Positions 40,466-51,454 of a stretch of 64,000 nucleotides of DNA are shown piece by piece. How positions within the stretch are numbered: the first letter of the stretch is position 1; every line of letters begins with the position of its first letter. The notes under the pieces were generated by a model. It searched no databases and was not told the DNA's origin. It saw only the letters and a program-made list of their open reading frames with translations. The position numbers were made by a program, and so were the translations under genes. Location of the stretch: contig NC_135360.1 of the NCBI RefSeq assembly GCF_051622035.1, positions 8,236,001-8,300,000 on the forward strand, written 5' to 3'. The stretch is from Arctopsyche grandis (Eukaryota > Arthropoda > Insecta > Trichoptera > Hydropsychidae).

Positions 40466-40695
40466 TGGTCTCCCTTTTGGCGCATGCACACTTTCTCTCA
40501 GTAGGTAGTTAGCTTCTAAGTAGGAAAGGTCGATTGCGGAGATCTTGTCGTCACTAACTGAGGGGAGCGGGGGGTTTAACTAGCTGGGAAGTGAAAAAAA
40601 CGCCGACCGCTGCGTCGTAGGGAAACCTTTGTTTTCCCAACTTCCCCGCTAGTTAAACCCCCCGCACCCCTCAGTTAGTGGCGACAAGATCTCCA
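40466..40695. repeat. Palindromic repeat, copy 1
   Basis: Arms CGGAGATCTTGTCGTCACTA and GGGTTTAACTAGC pair with GCTAGTTAAACCCCCCGC and GGCGACAAGATCTCC. A lead-in ATGCACACTTTCTCTCAGTA is shared with the copy at 46144-46413. It is a MITE-like foldback of unknown class. Confidence 0.7.
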
Positions 40696-40749
40696 ACGAA
40701 ATTTGTATTTAATGCCATATTTATTCTATATCTATGTTATAAACAAATC

Positions 40750-40915
40750 AATCATGTCTAATCAGCAACGTGGAATAATGGTGAGAATATATGCTTTCCA
40801 ACAGTGGTCACGGATTCGAGTCCCACTGGTGGCTGCTGGCCAGACCTTGGTTTATGATTCCAGGTCCACAAAGGCGCATTCATTCATCATTTCGAACGGG
40901 CGAACGGGTTAGGAA
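40750..40915 (+). repeat. SINE-head fragment
   Basis: The segment has a B-box-like GGATTCGAGTCCC and GGCCAGACCTTGGTTTATG. It matches the reversed SINE at 29060-29100, which reads CATAAACCAAAGTCTGGCC. Confidence 0.55.
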
Positions 40916-41800
40916 ATAATAGAAAAAGTGTGGTACGTAGAAATTCTCGATTGAAATTCTAAGAGATTTGATAGATTCCATGCCTATTAGAATAAAAGCT
41001 GTGATAAAAGCAAAAGGAGCCACAACCAAATATTAATTTCTTTTTTATTAATTTGTAAATAGTTTATATGATCGAAATAAAATGAAAAATGTACATGTAA
41101 ACTGTTATTTTAATCCCAAATATCATTCTTGCGCGACATCGACACACCGTCGTTAAAGCCAATCAGCCATAAAACTTTTCTCGCCCCCTTTCTGTTATAT
41201 AATTTTAACATTTCTCTTCTTTAAATAGTGCCCTACGATATCATCTACTATTTTAACGACTTTGTGTGTTGGTTTTAAACATTTAAAGCTGAAATTTTAC
41301 GCATAATCTCCTTGTTCCACTTTTCATTTTCGTGACTGTATATTTAATTATTTTCAATTGCTGATGAATTCTGCATCGAATTTTGAGAATATTTGCAAAG
41401 AGAAAATTTGTAACCCGATCAAATCTATAATGAAGATGAAACAGGCTTGTACTTATGGTTGCCAACTTTTTCTGAGGCAATTCTGGGACAAATAGCTCAA
41501 AACTCAATTTGTATATATTTTTTTTATTCGTCCGGAACATATTTTATAGTTTTTACATGCGGAAAATATTACTTTAGAAAAAAAATTGTCATCATGTTCA
41601 GTCATCAAAATTTAACTGGCTTTCACGCCTCGTTAAATTTGGTTCCTTTATTCGAATACAAAAAATATATACATAAGAGTAAAAGAGGTCTTAAAAAGAA
41701 TTGGTTTTCGACTAATCAAAAAAAAAAATCTATTTGAGACTCACAGGTAATTTTAAACATAAATGAAAGTATTTTTTTTACAAATTAATCACCAACTTAC
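40916..41800. other. AT-rich DNA, no recognised gene
   Basis: A minus-strand frame (41540-41283) has protein-like composition. It could be a downstream exon of the micro-exon candidate at 41801-42438, but no convincing acceptor fixes it. Confidence 0.3.
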
Positions 41801-42438
41801 CCTAAAAATATAGTAAAGCTGCAGCAAAAGAAAAAATCACGGTGTTGTTAACGAAATAATAAAAAAATCTTCGCAGAAACGCTTGTATATGCTTTACGTA
41901 ATGCAGGAGCAAACTCATTTCACTTTTATTTTTGAAGAAATTTTGAAGGATAATGTTGAATTATTTTTTGTTGGTGAATAGAGTAGTAAATAAGGATGAG
42001 CTTACAATAAAAACAAGCCCAAAAGATCTTATTGTGAATTATTTATAACCGTTACAAATGGACGCGAACGTGGTTCAATGAGGTGACGTAATATTCTGTC
42101 CTGGGACTGTTAAGTATTTAATATTATATAAATCCGCTTACCAGTTCAATAAAAACATAGGCCTGTAAAAACAAATTAAGCTTAAAATTAAAGTAAAGTT
42201 CAGTTTATCAAAAAAAATGAGGCTATGGACACAAACGTATACAAACGCAAATTGACGCCAAGCGCAAAATATTTATTTTAAGAGATCAAATAAATGAATA
42301 CAACATTTTTACATACCTCCTTTACGTTTCACTTACGATTACAATTCAGGAAAAAGTTTGCCTCTTATCCGATCGTTTTCATACTTTGCCATATTGCTCA
42401 TTTTGTTCATCAATATAAGTAAATGGATCCTCCGCCAT
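41801..42438 (-). CDS. Candidate small gene made of micro-exons (partial)
   Basis: On the minus strand ATG at 42438 (context CGTAATGGCGG) opens MAEDPFTYIDEQNEQYGK, ending at a donor AAA|GTATGA (42385). Downstream, TTTTTACAG precedes a 21-nt in-phase exon AYVFIEL (42162-42142) with donor GTAAGC. TTTTGCTGCAG then precedes an 18-nt in-phase exon LYYIFR (41818-41801) with donor GTAAGT. All three are phase 0. The result would be an acidic N-terminus and the start of a hydrophobic segment. No family is recognised, the end is not found, and chance splice-like strings are possible. Confidence 0.2.
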
Positions 42439-43397
42439 TACGATAGAGATAAAATATCGTTTAAGAAGCGTATCAAGATCAAAAATTTTTAATCTCGGTG
42501 ACGTCTCGTGGTCATTAATCTTATACATAGATGGCGGTAGTAAAATAAAATTAATGGTATTTTTATTCAATATAATAATTTTATATACACATTATAGAAG
42601 AGGTATGTTTTTAAAAAACTTTTTTTATATAATTAATTTTATTTAGTTATTCGTGAAATGCTGTATACATATATTTTTAGCGTAGTTAAATGTTTTATTT
42701 AATGAATCAACAACAGTCGGTATCAAAATTTTATAATAATATAATTAATAATTATAAATTAAAAATCAACTGTAGTTGCTGCGTAAGCTGCTAATTTTTT
42801 TTTTGAACATCTATTTTCGTTGCGTTTGGCTTGATTTTTAAATAACTATTTAAAATTATATCCAGGGATTCATTTTTTTTAAATAATTTTTGCCGTTTGG
42901 ATTCCACAAATCCGGATGGATTTCATACGACACTATGAAACGTTGTAAGTCCGTGCCGACCTCTGGAACAATATCGTTGACACCGTCCATATCGCTTATC
43001 CGACTGTTACTGGAAAGTTTCGCCAAATTTAATATACATGTATTTTAATTTTTTTAAATCCGCATTCCTAAATACAAATTATTGCAAGTACATTGTAAGT
43101 AATCTGTGATTTGTGCCGATCACTATCACAATCATTATCATTTGGATCCACAAAGTTGTCTTGGTGAACCAAAAAATGTTTACTGACATGATGGCTATGT
43201 TGGATTATACTCTAAACTAATAACAGAAGTTATTCTAGAATTTTACCAAAAAAATTAGTGGAAGAACAATCGAAAAAGAGTAAACTGCCACTTCCGCTTG
43301 ACGGATGCTTAACAAATTTTATACATAACTTGGTATTAAGCTTAAACTTCTAGATATAAAAAATTTCAGTTCAATAAACCAAAGATTTTCTAAGGAA
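42439..43397. other. AT-rich DNA, nothing recognised
   Basis: No exon or structured repeat is seen. Confidence 0.4.
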
Positions 43398-43803
43398 AAC
43401 ATAAAAAAACCTCGATTCTGTAGAGTAAAAGTACTACTTCCGGTGCAGGTAAAAATATTACGATATCAAATTTATAATTTATATCACATGGAAAAAAATT
43501 CAGTCTGATTCGGTTAGCGGTTTTGGAGATAAATGAATTAAAAAATTAAAAAAAAAGAGGACACTTATAAGAATAGGTACCATTTCCGGTCAATTTAAAA
43601 ATTTGAAAAAAATTTACGTCATATCGATAAGTAATTCAGTAACCGATACTAAGTTTCAGTTCGATAGGATTAACGGTGTTTAGAAAATACACAGCCACGC
43701 AAATTTTTTCTAGATCATGAAAATGTGATCAGTGATCGATTCTGAGTTCGAATCAGTCAAAATCTCAAGTTCGGATTTTCGCATGATCACAAAACTTCAT
43801 CTA
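43398..43803 (-). repeat. Dispersed repeat (28.5 kb family), reversed
   Basis: The complement of this block follows the 28466-28975 repeat in order: TGATCATGCGAAAATCCGAA, GATCACTGATCACATTTTC, then the GACCGGAAATGGTACC block. Confidence 0.7.
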
Positions 43804-43966
43804 TAGAAAACAATGAAAATTTATTAATAAATATAAATATTTATACAAGTAGAAAATTTAAAAAATCACACAATTCACATGAACGAATTCCATTGAAATC
43901 CATGATTCGGTGTATACATTTCTTTTTCGTGTTCATTTTCCTTCTTTGCATGATTTTAAACAAATT

Positions 43967-45125
43967 TCACACTTGTTTTCCCGTGTGAGATCTTAAATGT
44001 AACACAAGTCCTCTTTTACGACCAAATGATTTTAAACAAATGTCACATTTGTGTGGTTTTATCCCAGTATGCGATATTGTATGTACCCCGAGGTTAGATT
44101 TATCAGTAAATGATTTTGAACAAATTTCACACTTGTAAGGCTTTTCCCCTGTGTGAGATCTTAAATGTAACACAAGTCCTCTTTTATGAACAAATGATTT
44201 TAAACAAATGTCACATTCGTGGGGTTTTAATCCTGTATGCAACTTTTTATGTGACACGAGGCTATTTTTATGATAAAATGATTTCAAACAAATCTCACAC
44301 TCGTAAGACTTTTCCCTCATGTGAGATCTTAAATGTAACGCAAGCCTATATTTGTGAATAAATGATTTTAAACAAAAGTCACATTTGTGTGGTTTTATCC
44401 CAGTATGCAATTTATTATGTGCCCCGAGGCTAGATTTATGAATGAATGATTTTAAACAAATATTACATTTGTATGGTCGTATCCCAGTATGCAATTTGTT
44501 ATGTTGACTTAGTTTATATTTCTGAGTAAATGATTTTAAACAAATTTCACACTTATAGGGCTTTTCCCCCGTGTGAGATCTTAAATGTAACACAAGGTCA
44601 TACTTGCGAGTAAACGATTTTAAACAAACGTCACATTTGAACAGCTTTTCTTTACAGTGTGATCTTTTGTGTAAAACAAGTTTAGATTCACTGGGAAATG
44701 GCTTTAAACATATTCCACTATTATTTCGGTGAATTGTCGGTAATGAGGGCTCGCCGTCGCATATTAAATCTTCCAACAAAACTTCTTCAGTCTTGATCTC
44801 CAAACAATCGCTTAACTTCAGTTGAGACGTTTCGTTGCTTCGAAAACAAGCCTTTCGAAAGCTGATTAACAATTCCAGATTGGTCTTACACGAAAGACAC
44901 ACTGTGTCCGGAAACCCGTCGCCTCTTTTAACCTGCAGATGAACAAAGTAGGATTAAGCGGTGAGAAGAGTTAACCAATAGGGTCCACAATAATTGTAAC
45001 CAGCAACCGACCTGAATTTGACAGCAGGTCCGAATGCGTTGTTCCAAAAGCTCTGGATGAGGATCGCCGAAGATCGAGACAGAAGACTCGGCCGGAGCTG
45101 ATCCAAGACAAAGCCTACACTCCAT
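43967..45125 (-). CDS. ZAD-C2H2 zinc-finger protein
   Basis: Two exons (45125-45012 and 44932-43967) give 359 aa. A zinc-finger-associated domain is split by the intron. Its four cysteines are C3, C6 (MECRLCLG) and C50, C53 (TVCLSCK), with the usual dimerising role in insect transcription factors. After an acidic linker come one degenerate finger lacking its first Cys (GICLKPFPSESKL) and eight complete C2H2 fingers with CLKSF cores and HTGEKPYKC/HTGIKPHKC linkers. It is probably a nuclear DNA-binding regulator. The C-terminus is odd: after the last HTGK the frame shifts and stops, yet the next bases still spell the start of a further finger (KCEICLKS). This points to a small deletion that truncated the array. 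Paralogues of this kind are numerous in insects, so I give no symbol. Confidence 0.9.
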
Positions 45126-45262
45126 CGTCCCCGTATTTAACTCTGGCCAGCGACTGACTCCTCGCATCAGATCGACTGGGCTTCGCCTTGTCCAAATTTT
45201 GTCTAAATTTGGTACCAGTGATACCAATATTAGAAACTCGCGTCCGCGCAATAGTTCCCTCT

Positions 45263-45291
45263 AAGCTACGCGACGCACACGCGCGTAGCTT
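45263..45291. repeat. GC-rich hairpin upstream of the zinc-finger gene
   Basis: AAGCTACGCG (45263-45272) and CGCGTAGCTT (45282-45291) form a 10-bp perfect stem with a 9-nt loop, about 140 bp before the zinc-finger ATG. The adjoining GTTCCCTCT resembles hAT-type ends. Confidence 0.6.
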
Positions 45292-45479
45292 AAAAAACTT
45301 GTTAAGTCGAGGAAACCTTTCGAGACACGTTTTTACAGTCAACAGAAAACAATGTTTATCGTTTTACACTTGAGCCATTATTTCCTATATTATTGTATTG
45401 TCCCTTTATTATTTTTATTCTGACCAGTTATTAATTTAATACTGATAGTTTGTTATTTTTATACCATGTGGTTGTTCGC

Positions 45480-46143
45480 ACCACGTGTGTGAACGTTCTG
45501 ATGGGGCGCCCTCCTGGTACCTTCCACGTTGGTGGGGACGATTAAAGGGAACAAGTGGGCTGACCTGGACGTGTCGTATCTGTCGTCGAGTTCTCCTGGT
45601 CGGGTGCTCGTCGTCTAAATGCAGCGCAGCTGTATTAGCTGGCGATCAGGTCCTTATTTTAGTATTCGGGAGCGGTCGCTACCGCTGAAAGCTTTTAACC
45701 GCACGTGGTTTGAAGGCTGCGTAGAAGAGAGGGGGACAGGAGATGTGATCTCCACTGCCTCGGGTGACGATCTCGATGGAACTCCCTAGGACAGAGAGAA
45801 CTAGCTCAACCGTGTCCCGTGGAAGCTCGACAAACAAAAAGTGCGTCTGGGCGGGTTCGTTTAGGGTGGCCATACTAAACACTGGCACTGCTGCCAAACG
45901 ACGCGACGATTAGGAGAACGTAGTGTTACAGTCATAGATATATAATACTATGGGGGATGAATGAATGAGACGACTGGCATGTTAATGCACGTGTTTATTA
46001 TATGACAGCTAAAGGCAGAGTGAGTAGTGGCTCTCCGAACCCAGCCGAGTTGGTTCCCACTCGCAGGAAGGCAACCAAACTCGACCATGTCGTATAAGCG
46101 AGCCGCCACAATACCATAGATACGCCTTCACGCTCTAAACCGG
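45480..46143 (-). pseudogene. GC-rich fragment, possibly 5' end of an LTR element with a gag start
   Basis: On the minus strand a frame at 45897-45679 reads EPAQTHFLFVELPRDTVELV, which resembles the opening of insect LTR-element Gag proteins. Just before it a stretch with AATAAA near 46000-45990 ends in TGTAACA, as an LTR might. The frame is short and ends without zinc knuckles. Assignment is by resemblance only. Confidence 0.3.
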
Positions 46144-46413
46144 TCACCCTTTTGGACCATGCACAAACAAAGTAGTGCATGGTCCAACTCTCAGTAGGTA
46201 GTTTAGTTTCTAAGTAGGAAAGGTCGATTGCGGAGATCTTGTCGATAGATATGCGGAGATCTTGTCGTCACTAACTGATGGGTGCGGGGGGTTTAACTAG
46301 CGGGGAAGTGGTGAAAAAAACGACGACCTCTGCGTCGTAGGGGAAAAAACCTTTTTTTTTTCAACTTCCCCGCTAGTTAAACCCCCCGCAGCCCTCAGTT
46401 AGTGACGACAAGA
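46144..46413. repeat. Palindromic repeat, copy 2
   Basis: It shares with 40466-40695 the lead-in CTCAGTAGGTAGTT, the arm AGATCTTGTCGTCACTAACT and the mirrored arm AGTTAGTGACGACAAGATCT. A 19-bp duplication of CGGAGATCTTGTCG is present within it. Confidence 0.7.
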
Positions 46414-46545
46414 TCTCCGACCAAAATCACGCATCAGGGCCCATCTATGTATTATATATCCGATGGTTACAGTATCAATTCCTTTCCGAAACCACCCGTT
46501 GAATCTCGTCACCATCATCAAGACATTTACTGCGACGCAGAATAC

Positions 46546-46634
46546 ATTCCTAAAACCTTCTAGAAAGCTCCACCCCAACCAGTCGAGCGGAAACAAACCG
46601 GTCGAAGCACACCTGCAGTCATTAAACTAAACTC
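46546..46634 (+). repeat. First copy of a 98-bp repeat (left of the LINE)
   Basis: The unit CCTTCTAGAAAGCTCCACCC, CAGTCGAGCGGAAACAAACC, then GCACACCTGCAG and AAACTAAACTC recurs right of the LINE at 51261-51355 and 51356-51454, with a decayed part to about 51510. The LINE split this tandem array. Confidence 0.85.
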
Positions 46635-46834
46635 TTAACTCTAAACTCTAAACGTCTTAATCCACGGTGGATGCAATCGTACCAACGGATGCGTGGCCGT
46701 AGAGACGTTAAACAGTACGGTCGCAAACGAGCCTCCGGAGTACCAGCCGACCCTTCGGAGTATCAGGCTTATCCGACTATGCGGGGCTCTGATCGGACGG
46801 ACCTTTATTTCCCTAGCTACTCGTGGGAATCACA

Positions 46835-48100
46835 ATGGAGAATAGTAAATTAAACGAAATAATAAATTGTATAGAAACTGAAGTGAATGAGCTCATAACC
46901 TTCATCAGCAATCATGATAACGTCCACAAACCAATTAAAAAAGGTATTTCAATAATGCTGTCGTTAACAAATAAACTGAGAGAAGCGGCAGAAAAGAACT
47001 ATACCACAGAATGCCGTTGTCAAAACAATGTAATGGCTGCAGACAACATTGTGAATGCTGGAAAGACTGCAGAACCGATTCCAAAAGAAAACACTGATCG
47101 GAATAAGAAAGGAGCCCGAAAGCTAAATCTTACCAAAAAAGAGATTACATCAACAAGAAAGGTCAGAAAAAGTTTACAACACGCGGAAAACGCAATTATG
47201 GGATTAAAAAAGGCAATTGCCACCATTGAACCCGCAGTGCCCACTCAGAATGACCACACAGAAGACGACTGGAACCTGGTTCAAAGCAGACGTCACACAC
47301 GACAAGGCAATGGTATTTGCAAGGACAAAGACAAGAAGAAGGAAAAAACTTTAAAACAAAGGAAGCCACGTTACAAGAGAGATGCTGTCCTCATCAGCAA
47401 TCAAGAAAGTGGGAAAACATACGCAGAGATGGTGAAAATGCTCCGAGAGGTAAAACCGGACGAGATTGGATACGAATTAACAGCTATCCGCAAGACGCGC
47501 AAAGGCGACGCCATTATAGAGCTGGCAAGAGGCTCAAAGGATCCAGCGGACCTGGCAGGGGTAATAGCTGGAGCACTGGGAAAGCCAAACGCCGCGAGAG
47601 GACTTGTACCAATCGAGACAATAACAATCCTCGACATCCCGGAAGGCGAAGAAGAAAGTGACATTGTTACTGCATTATGCGAGAACAACAGCGCTTTGAA
47701 AAAAGAGTATATCACAGTTAGATACTTAAAAGCTGGCACGAGAGGCACCCAAATAGCAATAGTTAGCCTACCTGCCAAAATTGGAGTCCAACTACTACAG
47801 GCAGGGAAAGTAAAAATAGGATTCCTGAGGTGTAGGGTGCGCCGAAGAATCAGCGTCATGAGGTGTTATCGGTGTCAGGGCCTCGGCCACAGATCGACGA
47901 CTTGCAGCAATCCACAACGAGAGACATGCTTCAGATGCGGGGAAGAGAACCATAAGATAGCTACCTGCCAGAACAAACTATATTGTCTGACCTGCAAAAA
48001 CAAAGAAGGAGCTGACACTGAACACCGCAATGGCACAAAGGAATGTCCCATATACAGGCAAGAAGCAAGAAAAAATGCAAATAAACCTAAATGGCCCTAA
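46835..48100 (+). CDS. LINE ORF1: nucleic-acid-binding Gag-like protein
   Basis: 421 codons from ATG 46835 (the open frame reaches slightly further upstream without an ATG). The N-terminal half is charged and probably coiled-coil. The middle region (GYELTAIRKTRKGDAIIELA) resembles the RRM-like core of R1/Jockey ORF1 proteins. The C-terminus has CYRCQGLGHRSTTC, CFRCGEENHKIATC and a third, longer CLTCKNKEGADTEH...C finger. It packages LINE RNA into RNPs. Its stop overlaps the ORF2 start (ATGGCCCTAA), a 10-base overlap that implies reinitiation or frame change for ORF2. Confidence 0.9.
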   Translation: MENSKLNEIINCIETEVNELITFISNHDNVHKPIKKGISIMLSLTNKLREAAEKNYTTECRCQNNVMAADNIVNAGKTAEPIPKENTDRNKKGARKLNLTKKEITSTRKVRKSLQHAENAIMGLKKAIATIEPAVPTQNDHTEDDWNLVQSRRHTRQGNGICKDKDKKKEKTLKQRKPRYKRDAVLISNQESGKTYAEMVKMLREVKPDEIGYELTAIRKTRKGDAIIELARGSKDPADLAGVIAGALGKPNAARGLVPIETITILDIPEGEEESDIVTALCENNSALKKEYITVRYLKAGTRGTQIAIVSLPAKIGVQLLQAGKVKIGFLRCRVRRRISVMRCYRCQGLGHRSTTCSNPQRETCFRCGEENHKIATCQNKLYCLTCKNKEGADTEHRNGTKECPIYRQEARKNANKPKWP

Positions 48101-51075
48101 CATTCCTACAAATAAATCTCCACGGTTGTAGGGTTGCACAGGACCTTATGCATAAGGTGGCTGAAGAAAATGGGGCTGACTTGGCACTTATTTCTGAGCA
48201 GTATCGCGGGAATACCCCACCTCGCTGGTTTTCTGATGCAGATTCTAGAGCGGCCATATGTGCCTTCTCCCCTCTGCTGCATATTACTGATGTAGATAGT
48301 GGTAGCAAAAGCGGCTGGACTTGGGTTGAGATGGACAAGGTGAGGATATATTCTTGCTATTTTTCCCCGAATTCAATATACACCGACTTCGTAGAAGGTC
48401 TCACCCGACTGGGAGATAGCATCAGCGCTTCTCCTCTACCTACGATTGTCGCTGGTGACTTTAATGCAAAAGCTCCTGAATGGGGGTCTCCACACACGGA
48501 TAGAAGAGGTATATTGCTTTCAGAGATGGCTTCACAGCTGCGACTACACGCTATAAACACCGGATCTAATACCTTCGTGCGCGGGAACAGTGCTTCGGTT
48601 ATAGATGTTACATTTGTACACGAATCGCTACTGGGAAGAGTTGGACATTGGGAAGTTCTTGACACCCATTCTTACAGCGATCATCTATACATCAAATTTA
48701 CAATAAAAAATTGCCAAAAGAAGACAAAAAATAAAGCACTCGAAGGGTGGGCAGTCAGGAAATTGGACGCACCAGCACTCGAAGGGGCCATAGCGCTCAA
48801 GAGAGAGACTGTTTTCAATGGTATATCTGGGAGAGGGGCTGAAGAAGTTACTCAATCGCTCAACGACCTTTTCCGCTTTGCTTGCAACGCCTCAATGCCC
48901 AAGCTTGGCAGCGGCGTGCGTCGACTCCCAGTGTACTGGTGGCATGACGGGATAGCAGAACTCCGACGGAACTGCACAGCTTGTCATCGCAGGATGCAAC
49001 GACATCCCGACTGCGACGAGCGACGTCAAGCGTATAAAGAGGCTAGAAAGGCTTTGCGCAACGCAATCAAGAGAAGCAAATCGCAGTGCTGGGAAGAGAT
49101 GTGTAACTCTGTCAACGCCGATCCATGGGGTACACCTTATAAGATTGTGAGGAGGAAACTTCGGCGATCGATAGATGATCCTTACCTCAACAACCAATCA
49201 AATCTGGAGATGATAGTTGATGGACTCTTCTCGACCCGGGAAAATTTTGACGTCATCGTCAGGAGAAATATGGACAATGATGTAACCGAACAAATACCCA
49301 TCTTTACTGACGAGGAACTAAACATGGCTGCCAGACGACTACAGACTAACAAAGCCCCAGGACCGGACTGCGTCCCAAATGCAATCATCAGACGGGTCGC
49401 TGACTCAGATCCTGCACTACTACTTGCAGTCTACAACTCTTGTCTGACAGAAGGGACGTTTCCTTCTTCTTGGAAGAGACAAAGATTGGTACTTATTCCG
49501 AAGGGAAACAAGGTCCAGAATAGCCCATCTGCATACAGGCCGCTTTGCATGCTGGACGGACTCGGCAAGCTTTTGGAGAGACTGATTCTCCAGCGGCTAC
49601 ATAAGTACCTTGAGGATCCTACGAAGGGACTTTCGCCACACCAGTTTGGCTTCCGCCCGGGGCGCTCGACAATTGAGGCAATACAACAGGTCATTGACAC
49701 TGTTAAGAAAGCATGGGAGGGAAGTGTCAAAGCAAGCGGGCATGTCGTGATGATTGCACTTGATATTAAGAATGCATTCAACTCAGCAAAATGGAACCTG
49801 ATCCTTGAAGCGCTCCAAAGAATTGAGACACCAGCATACTTGGAGCGGATAATCAAAAGTTATCTTTCGGACAGACAGCTGGAATACAACTGTAATGGCA
49901 TTCAACGACAGCGAACGATCACGGCAGGCGTTCCACAGGGCTCGGTACTTGGACCTGCACTGTGGAATGTCATGTATGATGGTCTTATACGTGTTCCATT
50001 TCGCCCAGAGGCGAAGATAATCGCCTTCGCCGATGATGTAGCATTGCTAGTTGCGGCGAAATCTGTAGAACTCTTGCGAGCTATTTGTGAAGACTCGATC
50101 AGAAAGATAAGGAGATGGCTGTCGGACGCTGGATTGGAATTAGCAGTTCAAAAGACTGAGGCCGTGTTCTTCACCAGACGAAGGAAGTTAATACCGCCGC
50201 AACTCTTCATCGACGGGCATGAGGTGAAATATAATAGATCGATCCGATACCTGGGAGTATGGATCGATGACGAACTTCGCTTCACTGTACATACAGAAAA
50301 GGCGGCGGCAAAAGCAGCAGGAGTTGCCGAAGACTTGGCCAGGTTGATGCCCAACATAGGAGGACCCAAAACAAACAGAAGAAAACTTTATAATGAAGTA
50401 GTCCACTCGGTTCTGTTGTACGGCGCTCCGATATGGGCGGATGCAATGATAACAGAAAAGGCGAGACTCAACATAGCAAGAGTTCAGCGAAGAAGTGCGC
50501 TAAGAGTTGCTGCTGCATATCGCACGGTATCCGAAGCAGCCATCCTCGCAATAACAGCCATACCACCCATCGATCTGCTCGCAGAATAGCGGAAAGCGGT
50601 CTACAGAGGGGAGCAAAAAAATGACTCAAAAGAAAGAACTATGTCTTTGTGGCAGACTCGATGGGATGCGTCAACTAAGGGTCGGTGGACGCATCGACTC
50701 ATCAGAGACCTGAGGGTTTGGAGCCGGAGAAAACATGGTGAACTGTGCTTTCACCTAACTCAGATTTTAACAGGACATGGCTGCTTCGGAAGCTATCTGC
50801 ACAAGATAGGAAAAAGAGCAACACCAGGATGTCATCACTGCAGTGCAGAAAACGACGATGCTGAACACACTGCATTCGATTGTCCAGCATGGAACGCACA
50901 TAGAACCAATCTAAAAAATGAACTCGGTGTTAACTCATTAACGACGACTAACATGATTCCTGCTATGCTTGAGAGTGCAGCGGCGTGGACAGCATGCACT
51001 ACGTTTGCAGTATGCATCATGCGGGAGAAAGAAGAGGCAGAACGCGATCGAGAGAAAAAAAGTCGGACTTTGTAA
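48091..51075 (+). pseudogene. LINE ORF2: endonuclease-reverse transcriptase, broken by one amber codon
   Basis: The frame is open from 48091 to 51072 (994 codons) except for TAG at 50587-50589 (codon 833). Residues 1-230 are an AP-type endonuclease (LQINLHGCRVAQ, VAGDFNAKAPEWG, SDHLYIKF). Reverse transcriptase spans about 430-720 (NKAPGPDCVPN, YRPLCMLDGLGKLLE, HQFGFRPGRSTIEA, GVPQGSVLGPALWN, and the catalytic FADD box near 646-649). After the stop, the same frame continues to a CCHC motif (CHHCSAENDDAEHTAFDC, about 914-931). Only one lesion suggests a recent insertion. The gene would make the protein for target-primed reverse transcription; this copy yields an 832-residue form lacking the zinc motif. 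Confidence 0.93.
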
Positions 51076-51260
51076 AATGACGAGAGCCTAGATGACTATT
51101 CTGGCTGCCACCCTTGAGCAATACTTAATTAGTAGCCGGGTGGTAGCTGAAGAGGAGGGGGGTTTTAGTGGGTAAAAATCCCACACTACCACCGGAATTA
51201 AACACGTCGGTGGTGTCTTCTAGAAGATTTCCCCCCGCCGGAAAAAAAAAAAAAAAAAAA

Positions 51261-51454
51261 AAACTAAACTCAAGCGGAACGGTATCGAAACCTTCTAGAA
51301 AGCTCCACCCCTACCAGTCGAGCGGAAACAAACCAGTCGAAACACACCTGCAGCCATTAAACTAAACTCAAGCGGAACGGTGCCGAAACCTTCCAGAAAG
51401 CTCCACCCCTACCAGTCGAGCGGAAACAAACCGGTCGAAGCACACCGCAGCCAT
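51261..51454 (+). repeat. 98-bp tandem repeats right of the LINE
   Basis: Two nearly complete units start at AAACTAAACTCAAGCGGAAC (51261 and about 51358). They continue into a decayed third unit to about 51510. They match 46546-46634. Confidence 0.88.

Larger units (their letters stand above)
46635..51260 (+). mobile_element. R1-clade non-LTR retrotransposon, near full length
   Basis: The element is 4.6 kb with two overlapping ORFs and a 3' A-tract (51242-51260). An 11-bp target duplication AAACTAAACTC is at 46624-46634 and 51261-51271. ORF1 has three zinc knuckles, and ORF2 has AP-endonuclease, reverse transcriptase and a C-terminal CCHC. This order is typical of the R1 clade. The 5' UTR is about 200 bp. 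A 3' UTR of about 165 bp follows ORF2. One amber stop breaks ORF2. Confidence 0.93.
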
